Notes: generated from the sequence alone by a model not told the origin. A stretch of DNA of 38,239 nt from Ramlibacter sp. (GCA_021323335.1 JAJTCN010000057.1:1-38239), one strand, 5' to 3'; counted from the first letter of the stretch, positions 19,773 through 30,179 are shown. Made by a program: numbers and translations.

Positions 19773-21611
19773 TCAAGCGCGCCCACGATCGGAGTCGGGC
19801 ACTTCGCCCTGCTGCGAATCGAGGTCGAAATCCAGCGGTGGCAGCGTGTCGAACTCGTCGTCGGCCGCGGTGACGTCGATGTCGACGCCCACGTTGGGCG
19901 AAGACGGCGGCACCAGCAGCAGGTCGACATCGGGTGCGGGGCGGCCGGGCACGTCGAAGGTATGCAGCGGCTGCAGCGAGGTCTCGGCGAAGTTGGTGAC
20001 ACGCGGCTCGTCGGGCGCGGTCTCCTCGGCGGACGAGAGATCGGCGGCGATGTGGTACAGCAGCACCAGCTCGCGATAGGCCTCCAGGCTGAAAGGTTCC
20101 GCGCCGGGCAGCCCCGGCTTGCGGAAGATCGACTCCTCGATGACGTCCAGCACGCGGCGCGTCGGCCACAGGGCGACGATGCGGCTGAGGGCCCGGCCGT
20201 AATCCTCCAGCGTGGGCGTCGGCTGGCCGAAGTGGTCGAAGTCCGGCACCTGGGCCGAGAAGCGCTGCCGGAACTCGCCGCGCAGCCGCTCGAAGTCGGC
20301 CCGGCGGCCGAGCGAGTGGTACAGCTCCAGCAGGTCCATCCAGGGCAATGCGCTGGTTTCGACCTGGTCGTGCACGTGGCCTTCCAGCACGGCGACCGCC
20401 TGGTTCACTTCACCGATGGACAGGAAGAAGTCCGCCTTGTCATGGACGTCCATCAGTTCTTCCACGCCCACCATGCGGAAGGAGCCGCCGCGGCTGGACT
20501 GGAAGTCCTGCATCGACGATGGGCTCCACGGGGACAAGGGCGCAGCCGCGGGACGGGCGGGCGGGACGGCGCCGATGGGCAGCGTTCCGGGGCTCGTCGT
20601 CGCGATCGGGTCTGCGTCCAGCAGGACGTCCGGCGCCGGCGGGCGCGCCGCGGCAGCCAACGGCGGCAGGGCTGCCGCCATGCCGTTGGCCTCGAACCAT
20701 CGGCCCACGCGCTCGACGCGATGGATGCGGTACCAGCGCCATCCCAGCGCGGCGAGCACGGCCACCAGCAGCGTCGCGAGCAACAGGGCCAGCACCGACG
20801 CGATGTTGCGCCGGCTCTGCGCCTTCTCCACCTCGGCGCGCATCCCGGCCACCTCGGCCGCGTTCTGCCGGTTCACGTCGCGCAGCGACTGCAGCTCGCG
20901 CTGCACCGCCTGCACGCGCTGCGCCTCCTGCAGCGCTTCCTCCGGCCCTTTCTGGAGCGCCTGCCACAAGGCCGCTGCCGCCTGCCGCGCCGCCGGGTCG
21001 GAAGTGGGCTGGGTGCCGATCTCGGTGCTCAGTCGCAGCGTCGGCGCATGGTCGATGGACAGGTCCAGGGGCTCCAGCTTCAACACGGGCCTGGCGGGCT
21101 CCCGGGCGGCGGCCGGGGGCTTCGGCCGCGGCGCTGGCGGAGGCCGGCGGACGACCGGGGGTGCTGCCGCGGCCGGCGCGGAGGGAACGACGGGGACGGA
21201 GGCAGCAGCGGCGCGGCCGGGGCTGCTGGAGGCTTGCTCCGGCGGCACCTCCGCCAGCAGCACGTAGCGCCGCGCGCTCGGCTGGCCGCAGCCCACGCGC
21301 AGGTAGATCGTCACCATCGGCTCGTCCACCGGGAGCTCGGACGACACCCGCAGCACGCCTTCCTTGCCGTCACGGGACTCCCAGCGCACCGTCGGCGTGC
21401 GGGTGACGCGCTGTTCGCCATAGAACAGGTCGGCGCTGGCGCAGGGATCGGTCGTCGCGGCGTCCAGGGTGGCGGAGATCGCCAGCTGGAGCGGCCGTCC
21501 GACGAGGACGGCGCCGCTTGCGCGCCCCAGCGTGACGGCGGCAGCGTCGAGGGCCAGCAGCCATCCGCACGCAGCGATCGCCAGGGCACGGAAGGTAACT
21601 GTGTGCAACAT
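19773..21611 (-). CDS. FimV/HubP-like inner-membrane protein
   Basis: A 612-residue protein with FimV-type layout. It has a signal peptide (residues 1-25) and a periplasmic N-domain (VTLGRASGAVLVGRPLQLAI...) resembling the FimV N-terminal domain. A Pro/Ala-rich linker (about 125-175), a coiled-coil (about 205-265) and one membrane helix (about 270-291) follow, then an acidic cytoplasmic part with TPR-like helices (KADFFLSIGEVNQAVAVLEGHV) near residue 400. FimV organises type IV pili and poles through LysM and FimV C-terminal domains; I see no LysM motif and no clear FimV C-terminal domain here. In Burkholderiales such proteins are annotated as FimV-like. The start at 21611 was chosen because it gives a signal peptide. 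It diverges from the acyl-CoA gene at 21698. Confidence 0.75.
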   Translation of the reverse strand: MLHTVTFRALAIAACGWLLALDAAAVTLGRASGAVLVGRPLQLAISATLDAATTDPCASADLFYGEQRVTRTPTVRWESRDGKEGVLRVSSELPVDEPMVTIYLRVGCGQPSARRYVLLAEVPPEQASSSPGRAAAASVPVVPSAPAAAAPPVVRRPPPAPRPKPPAAAREPARPVLKLEPLDLSIDHAPTLRLSTEIGTQPTSDPAARQAAAALWQALQKGPEEALQEAQRVQAVQRELQSLRDVNRQNAAEVAGMRAEVEKAQSRRNIASVLALLLATLLVAVLAALGWRWYRIHRVERVGRWFEANGMAAALPPLAAAARPPAPDVLLDADPIATTSPGTLPIGAVPPARPAAAPLSPWSPSSMQDFQSSRGGSFRMVGVEELMDVHDKADFFLSIGEVNQAVAVLEGHVHDQVETSALPWMDLLELYHSLGRRADFERLRGEFRQRFSAQVPDFDHFGQPTPTLEDYGRALSRIVALWPTRRVLDVIEESIFRKPGLPGAEPFSLEAYRELVLLYHIAADLSSAEETAPDEPRVTNFAETSLQPLHTFDVPGRPAPDVDLLLVPPSSPNVGVDIDVTAADDEFDTLPPLDFDLDSQQGEVPDSDRGRA

Positions 21612-21697
21612 CGCCGCCCATTCTAGGCACCCTTGGCGGTCCGACCGGAAAGAAATGAGGACGGAAGGCCACATCCGGCCCCGCCGATAATCCGCGG

Positions 21698-23218
21698 ATG
21701 CAGACTCGATACGACACGATCGGCGTCGCCGGAGCCGGCGCCATGGGACGCGGCATCGCGCAGATCGCCGCCCAGGCCGGCAGCGTGGTGCGCCTGTACG
21801 ACACCCAGCCCGCCGCCGTGCAGAAGGCCATCCAGGAACTCGGCGCGCAGTGGGACCGCCTGCTCGAAAAAGGCAGGATGGACGCCGCGGCCGTCGCCGC
21901 CGCCAAGGAGCGGCTGCATCCGGCGAGCAGCCTGCAGGACCTGGCCGATTGCAAGCTGGTGGTCGAAGCGGTGGTCGAGCGCCTGGACGTCAAGCGCTCC
22001 CTGTTCGCGGAGCTCGAAGGCATCGTCGGCCCCGACGCGGTGCTGGCCACCAACACGTCCTCCCTGTCCGTCACCGCCATCGCCGCCGGCCTGAAGCGAC
22101 CGCAGCGTGTGGCCGGCTACCACTTCTTCAATCCGGTCCCGCTGATGAAGGTGGTGGAGGTGATCGCGGGGCTGAAGACCGACCCTTCGGTGTGCGAAGG
22201 CCTCACCGAGTACGCGCGCCAGATCGGGCACACGCCCGTGCAGGCGCAGGACACGCCGGGCTTCATCGTCAACCATGCGGGGCGCGGCTACAACACCGAG
22301 GCGCTGCGCATCGCCGGCGAGGGCATCGCCGACTTCGCCACCATCGACCGCATCCTGCGCGACCAGGTCGGCTTCAAGCTCGGGCCGTTCGAGCTGATGG
22401 ACCTGACCGGCCTGGACGTCTCGCACCCCGTGATGGAGTCGGTGTACCGCCAGTACTTCGACGAGCCGCGCTACCGGCCCAACGTGATCACCGCGCAGCG
22501 CCTCGCGGGCAACGTGCTCGGGCGCAAGACGGGAGAAGGCTTCTACCGGTACGTGGACGGCAAGGCGCAGGTGCCGGCCGAGCCGCCGGTGCCCACCGTG
22601 GGCGAGCTGCCGCCGGTGTGGGTGTCGACGCGCGCGGCCCGCCGGCCGGAGCTGTACCAGCTGCTCAAGGACCTGGGCGCGAAGGTGGAAACCGGCCAGT
22701 CGCCGTCGATGAACGCGCTGACCATCGTGGCGCCGCTCGGCTTCGACGTGACCACCGTCGCCGTCGTCGAACGGCTCGACCCGGCGCGCACGGTGGGCAT
22801 CGACATGCTGGTCGAGGACGGCGCGACCAGGCGCCGCGTGCTCGCCACCAATCCGGCCACGCGGGCCGACATGCGCGATGCGGCGCATGCGCTGTTCGCC
22901 CGCGACGGCAAGCCGGTCAGCGTGATCCGCGACTCCGGCGGCTTCGTCACCCAACGCGTGGTGGCGACCATCGTCAACATCGCGTCCGACATCTGCCAGC
23001 AGCGCATCTGCACGCCGAAGGACCTGGAGACCGCCGTCACGCTGGGACTCGGCTACCCGCTCGGCCCGCTGGCCATGGGCGACCGCTGGGGCCCCACCAA
23101 CGTGCTGGAGGTGCTGTTCAACATGCAGACGGTGTACGGCGACCCGCGTTATCGCCCGAGCCCGTGGTTGCGCCGCCGTGGCGCCATCGGCCTGTCGCTG
23201 CTGCAGGAAGAGAATTGA
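21698..23218 (+). CDS. paaH: 3-hydroxyacyl-CoA dehydrogenase, PaaH-like
   Basis: Oxidises a 3-hydroxyacyl-CoA with NAD+, in phenylacetate breakdown (3-hydroxyadipyl-CoA) or beta-oxidation. The 506-residue length with two C-terminal 3HCDH domains is that of PaaH. The NAD-binding GVAGAGAMGRGIAQIAA is near residue 10, and the catalytic His block GYHFFNPVPLMKVVEV near residue 138. The second C-terminal domain starts at RDSGGFVTQRVVATIVN. Its stop overlaps the next gene's start (TGATG), so the two act together. No other paa genes lie in the window, so the exact substrate is uncertain. Confidence 0.88.
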   Translation: MQTRYDTIGVAGAGAMGRGIAQIAAQAGSVVRLYDTQPAAVQKAIQELGAQWDRLLEKGRMDAAAVAAAKERLHPASSLQDLADCKLVVEAVVERLDVKRSLFAELEGIVGPDAVLATNTSSLSVTAIAAGLKRPQRVAGYHFFNPVPLMKVVEVIAGLKTDPSVCEGLTEYARQIGHTPVQAQDTPGFIVNHAGRGYNTEALRIAGEGIADFATIDRILRDQVGFKLGPFELMDLTGLDVSHPVMESVYRQYFDEPRYRPNVITAQRLAGNVLGRKTGEGFYRYVDGKAQVPAEPPVPTVGELPPVWVSTRAARRPELYQLLKDLGAKVETGQSPSMNALTIVAPLGFDVTTVAVVERLDPARTVGIDMLVEDGATRRRVLATNPATRADMRDAAHALFARDGKPVSVIRDSGGFVTQRVVATIVNIASDICQQRICTPKDLETAVTLGLGYPLGPLAMGDRWGPTNVLEVLFNMQTVYGDPRYRPSPWLRRRGAIGLSLLQEEN

Positions 23219-23997
23219 TGCCCGCCGAACTGAAAAGCCACAGCGAGGGCCGCACCATGGTGCTGACCCTCAGCAACCCCGACCACCGCAACGCGCTCGG
23301 GCCGGAGATCTACGCGGCCGGCGTCGAGGCGTTCAACGCCGCCGACAGCAACCCCGAGGTGCGCAGCGTGGTGATCACCGGCGCGGGCAGCACCTTCTGC
23401 GCCGGCGGCAACCTGCAGCGCCTGCTGGACAACCGGAGCAAGCCGCCCGAGGTGCAGGCGCAGTCGATCGAGGGACTGCACGGCTGGATCGAGGCCATCC
23501 GCACCTTCCCGAAGCCGGTGGTCGCCGCGGTCGAGGGCGCTGCCGCCGGCGCCGGCTTCTCGCTGGCCCTGGCCTGCGACTTCATCGTGGCGGCCGACAA
23601 CGCGGTGTTCGTGATGGCGTACAGCAGCGTGGCGCTGTCGCCCGACGGCGGCGGCACCTGGAGCCTGGTGCGCGCCCTGCCCCGCCAGCTCGTCAGCGAG
23701 CTGCTCATGGCCGGCGAGCGCATCGGCGCTGCCCGGCTGCACGCGCTGGGCGTCGTCAACCGGGTCACGCCGGCGGGCGCCGCCCTCGACGAGGCGCTGG
23801 CGCTGGCCGCCCGCCTGAACGAACGCGCACCCAACGCCCTCGCCAGCATCAAGGAGCTGGTGAACGACGCCGGCGACACGACGCTGTCGCGCCAGCTCGC
23901 CGCCGAGCGGGACCACTTCGTCCGCAACCTGCACCACGCCAACGGGGCGATCGGCATCCAGGCCTTTCTCGCCAAGCAGCCGCCGCGCTACCCCTGA
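23218..23997 (+). CDS. enoyl-CoA hydratase family; oxepin-CoA hydrolase, alternative type
   Basis: A crotonase-fold protein of 259 residues. The family motifs are VVITGAGSTFCAGGNLQRL (oxyanion hole) near residue 60 and VVAAVEGAAAGAGFSLALACD (second oxyanion hole) near residue 100. The overall sequence, including NLQRLLDNR and FVMAYSSVALSPDGGGTW, closely resembles proteins annotated as the alternative, non-PaaZ oxepin-CoA hydrolase, which would open the oxepin ring in phenylacetate catabolism; that activity is inferred. Coupling to the PaaH-like gene supports the aromatic-acid role. Confidence 0.85.
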   Translation: MPAELKSHSEGRTMVLTLSNPDHRNALGPEIYAAGVEAFNAADSNPEVRSVVITGAGSTFCAGGNLQRLLDNRSKPPEVQAQSIEGLHGWIEAIRTFPKPVVAAVEGAAAGAGFSLALACDFIVAADNAVFVMAYSSVALSPDGGGTWSLVRALPRQLVSELLMAGERIGAARLHALGVVNRVTPAGAALDEALALAARLNERAPNALASIKELVNDAGDTTLSRQLAAERDHFVRNLHHANGAIGIQAFLAKQPPRYP

Positions 23998-24051
23998 GGG
24001 GTCGCGCACGTGACAATGCCCTGGACCGCCAGTCACTCACAAGACAGAGCA

Positions 24052-24771
24052 ATGGACGACCCCATTCTTACCATCGAGGAACGCGCGGCGATCAACAACG
24101 GTCGCTGGTTCTCCTCCCTTTCCCCATCCCTGCGGCACGACATCCTGCGATGCGCATTTCCCAAACGGTACAAGGATGGCGACCTGATCTGCGCGCGCGG
24201 GGATCCGGCCGAGTCCTGGAGCGCCGTGGCGCGCGGCTCGGTGCGGGTGAGCTCCACCTCGATCACGGGCAAGCAGGTGACGCTGTCGTACGTGGAGCCG
24301 GGCATCTGGTTCGGCGACGTGGCGATCTTCGACGGCGAGCGGCGCACGCACGATGCCTATGCGCATGGCGACAGCACGCTGCTGCAGGTGTCGGTGTCGG
24401 ACCTGCGCAAGATCCTGGCGCAGCACGTCGAGCTGTACGAGGCGCTGCTGCGCCTGCACGCGCGCCGCATCCGCCAGCTGTTCGGCCTGGTGGAAGACCT
24501 CAACACCCTGCCGCTGCGCGCCCGTCTGGCCAAGCAGCTGGCGCACCTGGTGCGCAGCTACGGCGTGCCCTCGCTGCAGGACGGCCGCGAGATCCGCATC
24601 GGCCTGCACCTGGCGCAGGAGGAACTGGCGCAGCTGCTCGGCGCCTCGCGCCAGCGCGTCAACCAGGAACTCAAGGCGATGGAGCGCGAGGAAGTGATCC
24701 GCATCGAGCCGGGCGGCCTGGTGGTGCGCAATCGCGAAGCGCTGATGCTGATCGTGCAGGCCGCGGACTGA
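24052..24771 (+). CDS. Crp/Fnr family transcription regulator
   Basis: A 239-residue regulator. The N-terminal cyclic-nucleotide-type beta-barrel covers about residues 20-130 (FPKRYKDGDLICARGDPAE, GIWFGDVAIFDGERR), then a long dimer helix (VELYEALLRLHARRIRQL), then the Crp-type helix-turn-helix (LAQEELAQLLGASRQRVNQEL) near residue 185. The FNR cysteine cluster is missing, so it is not an oxygen-sensing FNR. The effector is unknown. It lies between two groups of acyl-CoA genes and may control them; I found no clear palindromic operator. The ATG at 24052 was preferred over 24010, which adds an unlikely leader. Confidence 0.9.
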   Translation: MDDPILTIEERAAINNGRWFSSLSPSLRHDILRCAFPKRYKDGDLICARGDPAESWSAVARGSVRVSSTSITGKQVTLSYVEPGIWFGDVAIFDGERRTHDAYAHGDSTLLQVSVSDLRKILAQHVELYEALLRLHARRIRQLFGLVEDLNTLPLRARLAKQLAHLVRSYGVPSLQDGREIRIGLHLAQEELAQLLGASRQRVNQELKAMEREEVIRIEPGGLVVRNREALMLIVQAAD

Positions 24772-24781
24772 GGGCGACGCC

Positions 24782-25885
24782 ATGAACGACGCCTACGAGC
24801 ACTTCACCGGTACCCGGCCCGTCGCCGGCAAGCACGCCTTCGACACCGAGGCGCTGACGGCCTGGCTGGAAAGGAACCTGCCGGGCTTCCAGGGCCCCCT
24901 GACCGTCGAGATGTTCAAGGGCGGCCAGTCCAACCCCACCTACAAGCTGGTCACGCCGGCCCGCGCCTACGTCATGCGCTCCAAGCCGGGGCCGGTGGCG
25001 AAACTGCTCCCCTCCGCGCACGCCGTCGAACGCGAGTTCGCCGTGATGTCGGGACTGGCCGGCACCGACGTGCCGGTGCCGAAGATGCACGTGCTGTGCG
25101 AAGACGAATCGGTGATCGGCCGCGCCTTCTACATCATGGAGTGCATGCAGGGCCGCGTGCTGTGGGACCAGGCGCTGCCCGGCATGACGCCGGCGCAGCG
25201 CGGCGAGATCTACGACGAACTGAACCGCGTGATCGCGGCGCTGCACACCGTGAAGTTCGCCGAGCGCGGCCTGGCCGGCTACGGCAAGCCGGGCAACTAC
25301 TTCGACCGCCAGATCGGCCGCTGGAGCAAGCAGTACAAGGCTTCCGCCGACGGCGCCGGGCCCCTGAGCCAGCCGATCCCCGAGATGGAGAAGCTGGTGG
25401 AATGGCTGCCGGCGCACATCCCCGCGGCGGCGCGCGACGAAGCCAAGGTCTCCATCGTCCACGGCGACTACCGGCTGGACAACGTGATGTTCCACGCCAC
25501 CGAGCCGCGCATCATCGCGGTGCTCGACTGGGAACTGTCCACGCTGGGCCACCCGCTGGCGGACTTCAGCTACCACTGCATGTCCTGGCACATCCCGCAC
25601 CCGGGCCGCGGCATCGGCGGCCTGGACCTCGCCGCGCTGGGCATCCCCAGCGAAGACGACTACATGCGCCGCTACTGCGAGCGCACCGGCCTCGCCACGG
25701 TCGCCGACCTCAAGGCGGACTGGAACTTCTACATGGCCTACAACCTGTTCCGCATCGCCGCCATCCTGCAGGGCATCGCGAAACGGGTGGAGGCCGGCAC
25801 GGCGTCGAGCGCGCAGGCCACGGCGTCCGCCGCCGGCGCGCGGCCGATGGCCGAACTGGCCTGGCGCTTCGCGCAGCGGGCCTGA
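24782..25885 (+). CDS. APH-type phosphotransferase (ACAD10/11 kinase-like)
   Basis: A 367-residue protein of the aminoglycoside phosphotransferase fold. The nucleotide-binding part is [25 protein letters not shown], the catalytic loop is [14 protein letters not shown] near residue 222, and the metal-binding [15 protein letters not shown] is near 243. In bacteria this family is linked to acyl-CoA dehydrogenases, as in the fused human ACAD10/11 proteins, which phosphorylate 4-hydroxyacids for catabolism. The next gene is an acyl-CoA dehydrogenase 26 nt on, which supports that role rather than drug resistance. It starts 10 nt after the regulator gene. Confidence 0.88.
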   Translation: MNDAYEHFTGTRPVAGKHAFDTEALTAWLERNLPGFQGPLTVEMFKGGQSNPTYKLVTPARAYVMRSKPGPVAKLLPSAHAVEREFAVMSGLAGTDVPVPKMHVLCEDESVIGRAFYIMECMQGRVLWDQALPGMTPAQRGEIYDELNRVIAALHTVKFAERGLAGYGKPGNYFDRQIGRWSKQYKASADGAGPLSQPIPEMEKLVEWLPAHIPAAARDEAKVSIVHGDYRLDNVMFHATEPRIIAVLDWELSTLGHPLADFSYHCMSWHIPHPGRGIGGLDLAALGIPSEDDYMRRYCERTGLATVADLKADWNFYMAYNLFRIAAILQGIAKRVEAGTASSAQATASAAGARPMAELAWRFAQRA

Positions 25886-25911
25886 ATCTTTTTCCCCAGG
25901 AGACACGAGAC

Positions 25912-27186
<1,275 letters not shown>

Positions 27187-27190
27187 TTCC

Positions 27191-27219
27191 GTCATTCCCG
27201 CGGAGGCGGGAATCCAGGG
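27191..27219 (+). repeat. intergenic inverted repeat, left arm
   Basis: The sequence starts GTCATTCCCGCGGAGGCGGG and runs on to CCAGGG. It pairs in inverted fashion with the arm CCCTGGATCCCCGCC...GGGGATGAC at 27259-27286. It is a family common in proteobacterial intergenic DNA and distinct from the CGTAGG family elsewhere in the window. Confidence 0.75.
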
Positions 27220-27224
27220 CTCCC

Positions 27225-27255
27225 AAAAGAAAAGCGGCCGCGGCCGCTTTCTTCA
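27225..27255. terminator. bidirectional terminator, perfect 20-bp palindrome core
   Basis: AAAGCGGCCG/CGGCCGCTTT (27231-27250) is a perfect palindrome flanked by A-rich DNA on the left and CTT on the right. It lies between the convergent acyl-CoA dehydrogenase and 27345-28028 genes. The hairpin would have a tight loop. Confidence 0.65.
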
Positions 27256-27260
27256 ACGCC

Positions 27261-27340
27261 CTGGATCCCCGCCTGCGCGGGGATGACCTGCTGCGAAATC
27301 GGATCCTGGATCCCCGCCTGCGCGGGGATGACCTGCTGCG
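27261..27340 (+). repeat. two 35-bp direct repeats, 10-bp spacer
   Basis: The 35 bases starting CTGGATCCCCGCCTGCGCGG are identical at 27261-27295 and 27306-27340. Each contains its own small inverted repeat (ATCCCCGCC...GCGGGGAT). They fill the gap before the stop of the 27345-28028 gene. Confidence 0.9.
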
Positions 27341-27344
27341 CAGG

Positions 27345-28028
27345 TCACTTCCCAAAGACGTCGAGCGCGCTCTCGCACGCGCTGGTGAAGATCGTCGTCG
27401 CGTGGTCGAGGGTGGCGGTTTCGGCCGGCTGGTGCCGCATGCGCAGGTAGCACTTGCCGCGCAGCAGCACCACCATGAAGGCGTTGGCGGGCAGCGGCGC
27501 CGGCTCCGGCCAGGACATCAGCAAGTCCACGAGCGAGTTGTCGACCCACGCCAGCGCATGTTCGCGCGTGTCCGCCAGCACGGCATAGCGGCTCCAGAAC
27601 TCCTGCGGCGGACCCTCCCAGCCGATTTCGTCGTACATGGCCAGCCAGCGCATCTCCTCCGGCAGCCGCGGGTCGGCGGTGGTCTGCAGCGTGTCGGTGA
27701 TCATGCCGTAGGCCCGGCGCTCCAGCATGTCCTTGAGCGGCCGGTTGATGATGAGCGCCGCGACATCGTCGTCCACGCCCAGTTCGGCGCGGGCGCGCAA
27801 TTCCTCGCCGTGGATGTAGTCGCGCGTAGGCTTTCCGAGCTCCATCTTCCAGGGCCGGCCGCCCACCTTGCCGCCCATGGTGACCGAGCTGCCCAGGCCG
27901 CTGGAAAAGCTCATGCCGCGGGAGGCCGCCCATTCCGAGAGGGGGCCATGCATCATCTGGGACGACGGCGCGGGATCCTTGCGATCCCCCGTGTCCCGCT
28001 GGAAGGCCTTCTTGATCCGCTCGAACAT
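27345..28028 (-). CDS. hypothetical protein, 227 residues
   Basis: The frame from ATG 28028 (MFERIKKAFQRDTGDRKDPA) is clean and clearly coding. It is mostly alpha/beta and soluble, with motifs such as MGGKVGGRPWKMELGKPTRDYI, INRPLKDMLERRAYGMITD, EMRWLAMYDEIGWEGPP and LLRGKCYLRMRHQPAE. No signal peptide or membrane helix is seen. I do not recognise a named domain. An upstream in-frame start (28121) would run into the divergent GST gene and is rejected. It diverges from the GST gene with a 55-bp gap. Confidence 0.8.
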   Translation of the reverse strand: MFERIKKAFQRDTGDRKDPAPSSQMMHGPLSEWAASRGMSFSSGLGSSVTMGGKVGGRPWKMELGKPTRDYIHGEELRARAELGVDDDVAALIINRPLKDMLERRAYGMITDTLQTTADPRLPEEMRWLAMYDEIGWEGPPQEFWSRYAVLADTREHALAWVDNSLVDLLMSWPEPAPLPANAFMVVLLRGKCYLRMRHQPAETATLDHATTIFTSACESALDVFGK

Positions 28029-28083
28029 GCAGTGCGGCTTTCCCCTAAAGTGCGCATTATGAATTGAAACAGGAGGTTTCGGC

Positions 28084-28782
28084 GTGTCGAAGATCGAGGT
28101 GTATTCCTGGGCCACGCCCAATGGTCACAAAGTGCATGTGATGCTGGAAGAGTGCGGCCTTTCGTATGAAGCCATCCCGGTCAACATCGGCGCCGGCGAG
28201 CAGTTCCGCCCGGACTTCCTGGCGATCAGCCCGAACAACAAGGTCCCCGCCATCGTCGACCCGCAGGGACCCGACGGCCGCCCGATCTCCGTGTTCGAGT
28301 CCGGCGCCATCCTGGTGTACCTCGCCTCCAAGACCGGCCGCTTCCTGCCGCAGGGCGATCGCGCGCGCTTCGAGGTGCTGCAGTGGCTGATGTTCCAGAT
28401 GGGCGGCGTGGGCCCGATGCTCGGACAGGCGCACCACTTCCGCATCTACGCGCCGGAGAAAGTACCCTATGCCATCGACCGCTACACCAACGAGGCGCGG
28501 CGTCTCTATGGCGTGATCGACAAGCGCCTGGCGCAAAGCGAATGGCTCGGCGGCGCCGAGTATTCCATCGCCGACATCGCCACCTTCCCGTGGCTGCGCA
28601 GCTGGCAGAACCAGGGCATCGTGCTGGAGGACTATCCGCACCTGAAGCGGTGGTTCGACATCATCGCCGCGCGGCCCGCGGTGCAGCGCGGCGTGAAGGT
28701 GCTGGCCGACCTGCGCAAGCCGGGCACCGACGACAAGGCGCGCGAGAACCTGTTCGGCCAGGCGCAGTACGCGCGGCGCTAG
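28084..28782 (+). CDS. glutathione S-transferase, Nu-class/YfcG-like
   Basis: A 232-residue GST-fold protein. The N-terminal thioredoxin-like domain has VYSWATPNGHKVHVMLEECG, where Thr/Asn in TPNG is the glutathione-contact site of YfcG/YghU-type enzymes that act as disulfide-bond reductases. NNKVPAIVD and FESGAILVYLA give the cis-Pro and glutathione sites. The C-terminal helical domain ends with WLGGAEYSIADIATFPWL. The start is GTG at 28084, seven bases after a perfect AGGAGG (28071-28076), so there is no doubt about it. It converges with the efflux gene, overlapping at 28779-28782. Confidence 0.93.
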   Translation: MSKIEVYSWATPNGHKVHVMLEECGLSYEAIPVNIGAGEQFRPDFLAISPNNKVPAIVDPQGPDGRPISVFESGAILVYLASKTGRFLPQGDRARFEVLQWLMFQMGGVGPMLGQAHHFRIYAPEKVPYAIDRYTNEARRLYGVIDKRLAQSEWLGGAEYSIADIATFPWLRSWQNQGIVLEDYPHLKRWFDIIAARPAVQRGVKVLADLRKPGTDDKARENLFGQAQYARR

Positions 28783-30179
28783 ACGCGCAGGCGCAGCAGG
28801 CTGAAGGCCGAGGAGGTTGCGGCCAGCAGCGCCGCCAGTCCGAGCGCGATCTCGGGGCCCGCCTGCTGCACGCCCCACACGCTGAACACCAGCCCCAGCA
28901 TCACCGCGCCCGCCGACTGGCCCGTCAGGCGCGCGGTGCCCAGCATGCCGCTCGCGGCGCCCGCGCGGCGCAGCGGCGGGCTGGTGAGGATGATGTGGTT
29001 GTTGGGCGACTGGAACAGCCCGAAGCCGGCGCCGCACAGCGCCAGCCGCCAGGCGAGCTGCGCGCTGGTCGGCTGGTCCGGCATCAGGGCCAGCAGCGCC
29101 AGGCCCGCCGCCATGGTCGCCAGTCCGATGCCTCCCAGCAGGCCGCCCTTCACCCGCGGAATCAGCCGCCCCGCCAGCGGCGCGACCAGCACCACGGCGG
29201 CCGGCCAGGCCGTGATCAGCAGGCCGGCCTCCAGGTGGCCACGGCCTTGCCGCTCCAGCAGCATGAAGGGCAGCGCGATGAAGGCGAGCGTCTGCGCGGC
29301 GAACGCGGTGACCGAAGTGCACATCGACAGGCCGAAGACCGGGATGCGCAGCAGGTCGACGGGGAACAGCGGCGACTCCTCGCGCAATTGCCGGCGGATA
29401 TAGACCCAGCCCACGGCCACGCCGGCGGCCAGCATCGCGGCGGACAGCGCCACCATGCCGGTTTCCACGCCGCCGCGCCGCGCGCCCAGCGTGTCCGCCG
29501 CGAGGAAGACCAGGGTGAACATCAGCACGTTCATCACCACGTCGGCGGGCCGCAGGCGCCCTGCCGTGCTCTTGACGGTGTTGTGGGGCAAGGCCCGCGC
29601 GCCCACCAGCAGCACCAGGATGCCCAGCGGCAGCTGGATGATGAACAGCCAGGGCCACGCCGCCACCGACAGCACCAGCGCGGCGATCGTCGGCCCCGCC
29701 ACCGACGAAGTGGCCACCACGACGGAATTCAGCGCGATGCCGCGGCCGAGCGATGCCACCGGATACGTCAGGCGCACCAGCGCCGCGTTCACGCTCATCA
29801 TGCCGGCCGCGCCGATGCCCTGCAGGGCCCGCGCGCCGGCCAGCAGCGGCAGCGACGGTGCGATGACGCACAGCAGCGATGCGGCGGTGAAGACCGCCAG
29901 CCCGGCGAGGTAGACACGGCGGTAGCCGAGGCGCTCGCCGAGGTGCGCGAAGGGCAGCAGCAGGACCAAGGTGGCGAGCTGGTAGGCGTTGACCACCCAC
30001 ACCGCCGCCGAGGGCGAGGCGCCGAGGTCGCGCGTGATGTCGGGCAGCGCCAGGTTGACGATGGTGGAGTCCAGCACCGACAGCGAGATGCCCAGGATGA
30101 TGGCCGCCATGGCCCACCAGCGCTGCGGCAGCGGGAGGCCGTCCCCCGTTGCAATCGTTACCGCTTCCTTCTTCTGCAC
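28779..30179 (-). CDS. MFS transporter, DHA2 (14-helix) drug efflux family
   Basis: A 466-residue EmrB/QacA-like exporter. Helix 1 is WWAMAAIILGISLSVLDSTIVN with the family motif D1 (LDSTIVNLALP). Motif A is LGERLGYRRVYLAG, and GARALQGIGAAGMM matches motif B. The motif C-like segment is NSVVVATSSVAGPTIAALVL. Many hydrophobic segments follow, consistent with 14 helices. It probably exports hydrophobic compounds with protons; the substrate is unknown. Its stop overlaps the end of the GST gene. It diverges from rdgC with a 77-bp gap. Confidence 0.92.
   Translation of the reverse strand: MQKKEAVTIATGDGLPLPQRWWAMAAIILGISLSVLDSTIVNLALPDITRDLGASPSAAVWVVNAYQLATLVLLLPFAHLGERLGYRRVYLAGLAVFTAASLLCVIAPSLPLLAGARALQGIGAAGMMSVNAALVRLTYPVASLGRGIALNSVVVATSSVAGPTIAALVLSVAAWPWLFIIQLPLGILVLLVGARALPHNTVKSTAGRLRPADVVMNVLMFTLVFLAADTLGARRGGVETGMVALSAAMLAAGVAVGWVYIRRQLREESPLFPVDLLRIPVFGLSMCTSVTAFAAQTLAFIALPFMLLERQGRGHLEAGLLITAWPAAVVLVAPLAGRLIPRVKGGLLGGIGLATMAAGLALLALMPDQPTSAQLAWRLALCGAGFGLFQSPNNHIILTSPPLRRAGAASGMLGTARLTGQSAGAVMLGLVFSVWGVQQAGPEIALGLAALLAATSSAFSLLRLRV

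Noticed and set aside
23218..23997. Complete phenylacetate operon
   Set aside because: Only two paa-like genes are present; paaABCDE, paaK and paaZ are not in the window.
24782..25885. Aminoglycoside resistance gene
   Set aside because: APH fold is shared, but the neighbour and sequence fit the acyl-CoA-linked kinase group.
27261..27340. Possible CRISPR array (35-bp repeats)
   Set aside because: Only two units, 10-bp spacer, no cas genes, and the unit is a known kind of intergenic palindrome.
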